Source: Cephalotus follicularis (Eukaryota; Streptophyta; Magnoliopsida; Oxalidales; Cephalotaceae). Taken from it: a DNA stretch of 64,000 nucleotides. Where the stretch lies: positions 612,995 to 676,994 of the forward strand of contig BDDD01000377.1 of NCBI GenBank assembly GCA_001972305.1, written 5' to 3'. The number at the start of each line of letters is the position of its first letter. The stretch's first letter is position 1. The notes under the pieces were generated by a model. It was not told where the DNA came from. It did not search any database and saw only the letters and a program-made list of their open reading frames with translations. The translations under genes were made by a program, and so were the position numbers. Shown here piece by piece: positions 59,460-64,000 of the stretch.

Positions 59460-59960
59460 GAGCACTTGAAGGCCAAAACCAATCAATTGTATATCTACAG
59501 TGACTGCTCCAAACATATGATGAGTGACAAAAATCAGTTCATCACCCTAAAAACAAAAGATGGAGGACAAGTGACGTTCGGAGATGATGCAAAACGGAAA
59601 ATTGAAGGAGTTGGCACCATAGGCAAAAACTCTTCAACCTCTATATATAATGTATTGTATGTCAAAGAACTCAAACATAAGCTTCTTAGCATAAGTCAAT
59701 TGTGTGACAAAGGTTATAGAGTCACATTCGAAAAGACACATTGCATAGTAGTTAATGTCTTTGATAATTCAGTCAAGTTCACTGGATATAGACAAGACAA
59801 TGTTTATGTTGCAGATTTAAAAAGTCTTCATTTTAAAAATGTAAAATGTCTTGTTTCTATAAACAATGATGATAATTGGTTATGGCATAGGAGGCTATTT
59901 AATGCTAGCATGAACACCATTTCAAAAAATTTAAGATAAGATATTGTTAAAGGCCTTCCC
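59460..59960 (+). pseudogene. pol: pol of copy 3, truncated (protease, pre-integrase)
   Basis: The protease motif is lost: QLYIYSDCSKHMMSD replaces the MDSGCS of the other copies, so the catalytic Asp is Tyr and the Gly is Asp. The frame is open through YGVTF-type protease sequence, ELKHKLLSISQLCDKGYRVT and WLWHRRLFNASMNTISK. It meets the TAA shared with copy 2 (59937) and is cut at ggccttccc by element H. Confidence 0.88.
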
Positions 59961-62345
59961 TGTCACACCCCGTTATTCCATTACAGTATACAACATATGT
60001 GGTGATATCAGGAATAAGTAAATAATCCAGCATTCTCATTCAACAATTCAAATATATAAGCGGAAGCATTCCAAAACCGGATTATAAAATAAAAGTCATC
60101 CGCACGCAGCTCATACTACGTGCTCGTACAATACTAGCAATTATCCTTGTACATAAGGAAGTAAAACCGCAACACGGAGTGTGAACGTTCATTACAATTA
60201 CAATACAACTTAAAAATAACAACCTTAAGCAGAAAAGAAGCTCTCCAAAAGCTTCAGCAACACCTTCCAAACGCCCTTGCTTAATCTAAAATTGTAGGGG
60301 GTTAGCCGTTGTCCTCACTTGGCTAAGTAGGGATAATGCATGATAATTGAATCTATAAATGTAAATATGCATGACAGTTTAATGAAATAACACATATGTA
60401 TATATAGTATTCCAATATATACGCAATCATGCCAAGTGGCCAGAGACAGTACAATTGAATAATACCGCACAAGGGTACAATCAATCAGTACAGTGGGTTG
60501 GGTGTCACATGTCGCTAACTCCTAGCCCCAACTGTGCACCACCTATCTATCACCCTTCACTCCGAGGATGATAAATCAGGTCAGTTACTACCGGCATTAG
60601 TAGGCAGTTTAACAATCAAGCTCTGCGATTGCAGACAGTTTGGGTGGATACTCTAGCCAACTCCTGGCACAAAGGACCACCTCCGTAGCCAGTGATGTCT
60701 CCTATCACTCGACTAACGGCAATAGCACAGACAATCAATCCAATCAATTCAGTGGCAATATTACATATATCTATAATATGCAATATAACGGTAGTTTTCA
60801 TTTTTAGAAAACAAAACAGTTCAGTCAGTGGTTCTCTTGGAGAACAAACGATAACAGTACCTCTCTTAGAGGAATATAGCAATTGTATACAATAAGATTT
60901 CCTGTATGAAATCCGTTGTTAAAAATCATTATTTATGCTCAAAGCATTAAGTTGGCAAAATCCTTGTAACAATAGTAATTTCATTAAATAACAGTAATGA
61001 CAGCTACAATATAGCAGTTCAAGGATAATTACAATCACAATCCATTCAATCAATCGATTAACACATTTCTACACTTACTGTTCTAAAGCGTCGACAGTTT
61101 CTGTGTAAGCGCCGACGGTTTTTGTCTAAGCGTTGACACTACACGCATGACCAAAGCTTAAGCGTCGACATTACAAGCCTTAACAGGCGTTTTCCACAGC
61201 AAAGCGTCGACGGTATTAACTTAAGCGTCGGCGCTTCTGGCATTCTCACTAATTCCATGAGCAATATCAGAACAGGGCATCCACAATTTTCATTCAATCT
61301 CAGTCCAAATCAACATGCAATCGAATATTAACCATCACAACACATTATACATGTTATATTTTCAAAAACATGTCAAAACCCCTACCTCAATCGCTATCCC
61401 GAAATCAATTGGAATTGATTTCTCTCTCTATGTCCAACGTTCTTCACCCTCCTTTCAATCCTTCAATCCCAGTGGTTTTCAATCTATATTTTTCATTTTC
61501 AACAGAAGATATATATATACGCGAAATTAGTATGTATACACAAGCCAGTTACTATAATCATTATCTGGTTTGAATCAAAAGGATTACTAGAACTTCTAAG
61601 CCTCTAATCCCATTTAAATCACTTCTCCATTTTTCAATTAATTTTTACGATCCAACTACTGATTTGCATGTTCAACAGTAGGTATATCACTGACATCAAC
61701 ATGTTTACATAACCATCTCAACCACAGTAATTGAGCTTCGAATTGTAACTTACCTGGAATCAAAGCTTCAACCACTTGAACTCTTCAAACATTAACATGT
61801 AACCTCTAGCACTTCCCAGCAACTGTCCAACTAGTCCTCCTCTTCCTCAGTGTTTTTTAACACTCAAATAGCTCAAGTATCAGTTGATATAAGTGCCCAA
61901 TCTCGTGTCTTTCATTCCTCAGTTGGTTTAACTTTTAATGTACACTTCTCTCTCCCACATGCATGCATCCTCTCTTTTGTTCTTTCTCTTTAATTTTACA
62001 GGTTGTGCAGGTGAAAGGAATACCTGCAAGACACCTTAGTCTTCCTTGGCAACGGCTGGTGAAGCCTCTTTGCGTGGCCAACACGTGTATGGACTCATGC
62101 CTATGTTACCAACATTTAAACTCTGTCACTCCATTCCAACTGACACATGTCTTTGCGCCAGAACACGTCTAAAACGTCGCCAGTTTTATCGTGGGCGTCG
62201 ACGCTTATACGCCTTTAAGCGTCGATGCTGGGCGTTTAAAGGTCGACGATTTGGCGCCTTCACTCAGCCTTCAACTGTGCGTTCTGTGCACGTGTCTGGG
62301 CTTAATGCGTCGACGGTATGACTTTAGGCGTCGGCGGTTTAACAC
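59961..62345 (-). repeat. Element H: Gypsy-like LTR, minus orientation, cutting copy 3
   Basis: It starts tgtcacaccccg on the plus strand, which is ...cggggtgtgaca on the minus strand, like elements D and F. It shares the block gtcctcactTggctaagtag (60294-60329) with them. Two GTCGAC arrays lie at 61083-61235 and 62165-62345. The expected second TSD (ttccc) and the continuing A integrase are not seen before the window end, so H extends further or was truncated. Short open frames have no protein signature. Confidence 0.65.
61083..61235. repeat. AAGCGTCGAC array, inner array of H
   Basis: GTCGAC occurs near 61090, 61163 and 61206, with gcgccgacgg, gcgttgacac and gcgtcggcgc variants. A second array at 62165-62345 has gggcgtcgacgctta, gcgtcgatgctggg, ggtcgacga, gcgtcgacggt and gcgtcggcggt. 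The two-array layout resembles that of element D. Confidence 0.8.
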
Positions 62346-62439
62346 TGATGGAGGAAAAATATGTTTATAAAAACAAGGACACGTGTCCACAGCAGACTTG
62401 ACCAGCTGTCCATGGAGGATTAGAGGCTTGTCAGTAAGC

Positions 62440-62930
62440 CGTGCCGAGGAGCACATTCATAGCAAAGAATGGCCATCTCGGACCAAGCGCAAGGAATCGT
62501 AACTTTTCGGAGACAACACCCTGAGATCACAAGTCCGAGGACACTCCTCGGACTTGAAAGCAAAAGGCCACTTTCATGGTGCGATGGCCGAGGAATCCCT
62601 CGGCCCATAGTAATTATCAGGTGGAGAACAGGAGATACGGTCTCCTGTACACAGAAGCTGAGGACCTCTTCCTCGGGCGAACTCACACTTGTTCCATCTT
62701 CGGAACCACAGCAGAGACTCATCCATCCTCTGCAGCCTTATCGCAATCAATACTACCCTATAATGGAGGATCTCGACCTTATCTACGGGATAAGGGGATA
62801 ACCTTTACTAGATTTGATGGGATCCGTACCTATCCAAACAAAGAGATAGAGTCCAGGTCAAAAACTACCAAAGGAAAGTAACGACATTACCGGCGGAGAT
62901 AAGGGGATGTCCGAGATCCTCGGCATTTCC
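62440..62930. repeat. CCGAGG...CCTCGG inverted-repeat cluster
   Basis: It includes TCCGAGGA-cac-TCCTCGGA (62534-62552), GGCCGAGG-aatc-CCTCGGCC (62586-62605), ctgaggac-ctct-tcctcggg (about 62660-62680) and tccgagatcctcggca (about 62910). All lie upstream of the TATA box. Confidence 0.8.
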
Positions 62931-62985
62931 TAGGGGATAATGATCACATCCGATTTACACGCTCCATTAGTTACAAAAACACCAC

Positions 62986-62993
62986 TATAAATA
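62986..62993 (+). promoter_or_regulatory. TATA box of element I LTR
   Basis: TATAAATA in the context accactataaatacaag, about 250 bases before the LTR end. Confidence 0.7.
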
Positions 62994-63245
62994 CAAGTTC
63001 AAGATACTGAACAAGGGTCAGCAATTTTTACATTCAAGAGAGTATAATATTTCATCTTCACTTGACTAACTTCAGCGCCGGAGTGTCCCCGGGAGAACAA
63101 CCTCCTGGGCCTTCACCATTGTTGTTACTTGTGCAGGTGTCCGAGATCAGTTTCTTCCTAACAGGCATCAGTGACAAGCGTTTCTCTTAACAAATCAAAG
63201 TCCTCCACGTAGGATACTGTTGAGAGAAGGATTTCTGTATCAACA

Positions 63246-63264
63246 GTTGACGCCGTCTGTGGGA
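63246..63264 (+). other. Primer-binding site of element I
   Basis: gttgacgccgtctgtggga follows the LTR end. It is close to the tggcgccgtctgtggga sites common in plant Tat-like Gypsy elements. It is not the initiator tRNA-Met type used by the other elements here. Confidence 0.75.
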
Positions 63265-63290
63265 AACGCTACGAGAAGTCATCAGCAATC

Positions 63291-64000
63291 ATGCCTCCAA
63301 GGAAGAACACCCAAGTTAGAGTCACTGGCAATCAACCACGCCAGGAGAACATAACTCCTCCACCAGAAGCCGTCCAAGAAGTGGCTCAGCAACAAGCTCC
63401 CGTTACAGGAGAGCAACTCAACCAATTCCTTCAAGGGTTGGAGCGTGTCACAGATCGGTTGGTCACAACTTTGGCCAACCAACAACAGCCCGGGCCTGCT
63501 CATCCAGTGGTCCAAGGAGTATTTGGCCCCCAGAGGCCAGAGGTGGAGACAAGGCACCCACGAGGTGCCAGGCGAAACCCACCAAGGGGAGACGAACTTC
63601 CCCCTAGGCGGTCAGGGGACAATAATCCCCTGGGAAGGAGGCCTGAGATAAATGCATCTCATAGAGAAGAGTCCTCGACTGCAAGGGATCATCCCAACGA
63701 TCCCAGGAGAGGACACCCTCAGCACCAGCCTATGGATGTGGATCCTCGGCAGCAGGAGAGGGGAGCAGAGGAGGCACAAGTGCGTTCTAATTCTCCACGC
63801 AGAGCTGGTACTGCCCGAGGAAGTAGGGCTAATCCCCCAGCCTCATTGGCTGGAGGATCACATGTCTCCAGCAGAATGAGGAACATTGAAGAGGTGGAGC
63901 AGGCAGTGAATAGAAGGCTTGCTGACCTAGAAAGGAGGTTTGGAAGAGCGGAACGGCATGGGGGGCATTTGTCCGAGGTGCAGAACATCAATGCACACCC
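63291..64000 (+). CDS. gag: gag of element I, partial (3' end outside window)
   Basis: The ATG lies 46 bases after the LTR end and opens MPPRKNTQVRVTGNQPRQEN. No stop occurs in the remaining 236 codons, making this one of the few intact frames in the window. The protein is rich in Pro, Arg, Gln and Glu (GPQRPEVETRHPRGARRNPP; DPRQQERGAEEAQVR). It then shows a predicted helical stretch, MRNIEEVEQAVNRRLADLER, which is a likely coiled coil at the entrance to the gag core. The conserved capsid core itself would lie beyond 64000. The absence of stops suggests a young or recently active element. Confidence 0.78.
   Translation, partial: MPPRKNTQVRVTGNQPRQENITPPPEAVQEVAQQQAPVTGEQLNQFLQGLERVTDRLVTTLANQQQPGPAHPVVQGVFGPQRPEVETRHPRGARRNPPRGDELPPRRSGDNNPLGRRPEINASHREESSTARDHPNDPRRGHPQHQPMDVDPRQQERGAEEAQVRSNSPRRAGTARGSRANPPASLAGGSHVSSRMRNIEEVEQAVNRRLADLERRFGRAERHGGHLSEVQNINAH

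Larger units (their letters stand above)
7283..59960 (+). mobile_element. Element A: SIRE-type Copia tandem complex (LTR-int-LTR-int-LTR-int)
   Basis: Three LTRs in direct order (7283, 44833, 57572) alternate with three copies of a SIRE/Sirevirus-type Copia interior. They share LTR ends (tgttgacattcatgtgtta at the start, gtgg/tcctaca at the end). Copy 1 is split by element B and copy 2 by element F. Copy 3 is cut off by element H at 59961. Order of domains per copy: gag with CCHC knuckles, aspartic protease, integrase, reverse transcriptase, RNase H, polypurine tract. All copies are inactive. The five bases before LTR1 (ggtat) have no partner in view, so the outer 3' end is missing or outside the window. 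Confidence 0.88.
62346..63245 (+). repeat. Element I 5' LTR
   Basis: It ends ttctgtatcaaca. It carries CCGAGG/CCTCGG inverted repeats (62440-62930) and a TATA box TATAAATA (62986-62993) before the likely transcription start. Confidence 0.65.
62346..64000 (+). mobile_element. Element I: Tat-like Gypsy, 5' part, running off the window
   Basis: It comprises a 5' LTR (about 62346-63245), a primer-binding site of the gacgccgtctgtgggaa type and an open gag frame. The start of the LTR is an estimate (tgatggagg) and no TSD could be checked. The lineage rests on the primer-binding site and gag style and is tentative. Confidence 0.7.

Noticed and set aside
1..64000. A host gene hidden between elements
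   Set aside because: Every stretch longer than a few hundred bases can be assigned to LTRs, element interiors or LTR-like debris; I found no exon-like frames outside gag and pol.

Overview
The window is plant nuclear DNA made almost entirely of LTR retrotransposons. I see no host gene, rRNA, tRNA or CRISPR array. The assignment to a flowering plant rests on the element lineages (SIRE-type and Angela-like Copia, Tekay/Del-type Gypsy, a Tat-like Gypsy), on primer-binding sites complementary to plant initiator tRNA-Met (TGGTATCAGAGC), and on AT-rich, CT-microsatellite-rich spacers. The species cannot be named from this sequence.

Layout. Positions 1-7282 hold diverged, non-coding LTR-like sequence. 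From 7283 to 59960 runs one plus-strand SIRE-type Copia complex, here called A: LTR1 (7283-8562), internal copy 1, LTR2 (44833-46142), internal copy 2, LTR3 (57572-58434), and internal copy 3 (truncated). Other elements are nested in it. B (Copia, Angela-like, minus strand, 10503-42141) sits in the integrase of copy 1 with target-site duplication (TSD) aaatg. C (SIRE-type Copia, minus, about 15871-22177) sits inside B between gag and protease. D (Gypsy Tekay-like, minus, 25125-40358, TSD cgatc) sits inside an LTR of B. E (Gypsy Tekay-like, minus, 29679-35472, TSD ccttg) sits inside the reverse transcriptase of D. F (Gypsy Tekay-like, plus, 48452-55428, TSD ctgta) sits in copy 2. H (Gypsy-like LTR, minus, from 59961) cuts copy 3. 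I (Tat-like Gypsy, plus, from about 62346) sits in H and leaves the window with an open gag frame. Nesting is four deep: A > B > D > E.

Coding state. Nearly every gag and pol is a pseudogene with stops and frameshifts. The exceptions are the uninterrupted 312-codon integrase part of C and the gag of I, which is open to the window end. C also carries an extra reading frame between pol and its 3' LTR that resembles a plant transposon-associated domain.

The most interesting signal is non-coding. Most LTRs here carry, upstream of the TATA region, an array of short palindromes whose core is family specific. The cores are GTCGAC in C, D, F, H and two LTR-like fragments, CAGTCGACTG in E, GTCAAC in A, GACTCAGTGAGTC in B and in the leftmost fragment, and CCGAGG/CCTCGG in I. 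In C the same motif also lies immediately upstream of the extra reading frame. In F the two LTRs carry different palindrome modules at the same position.
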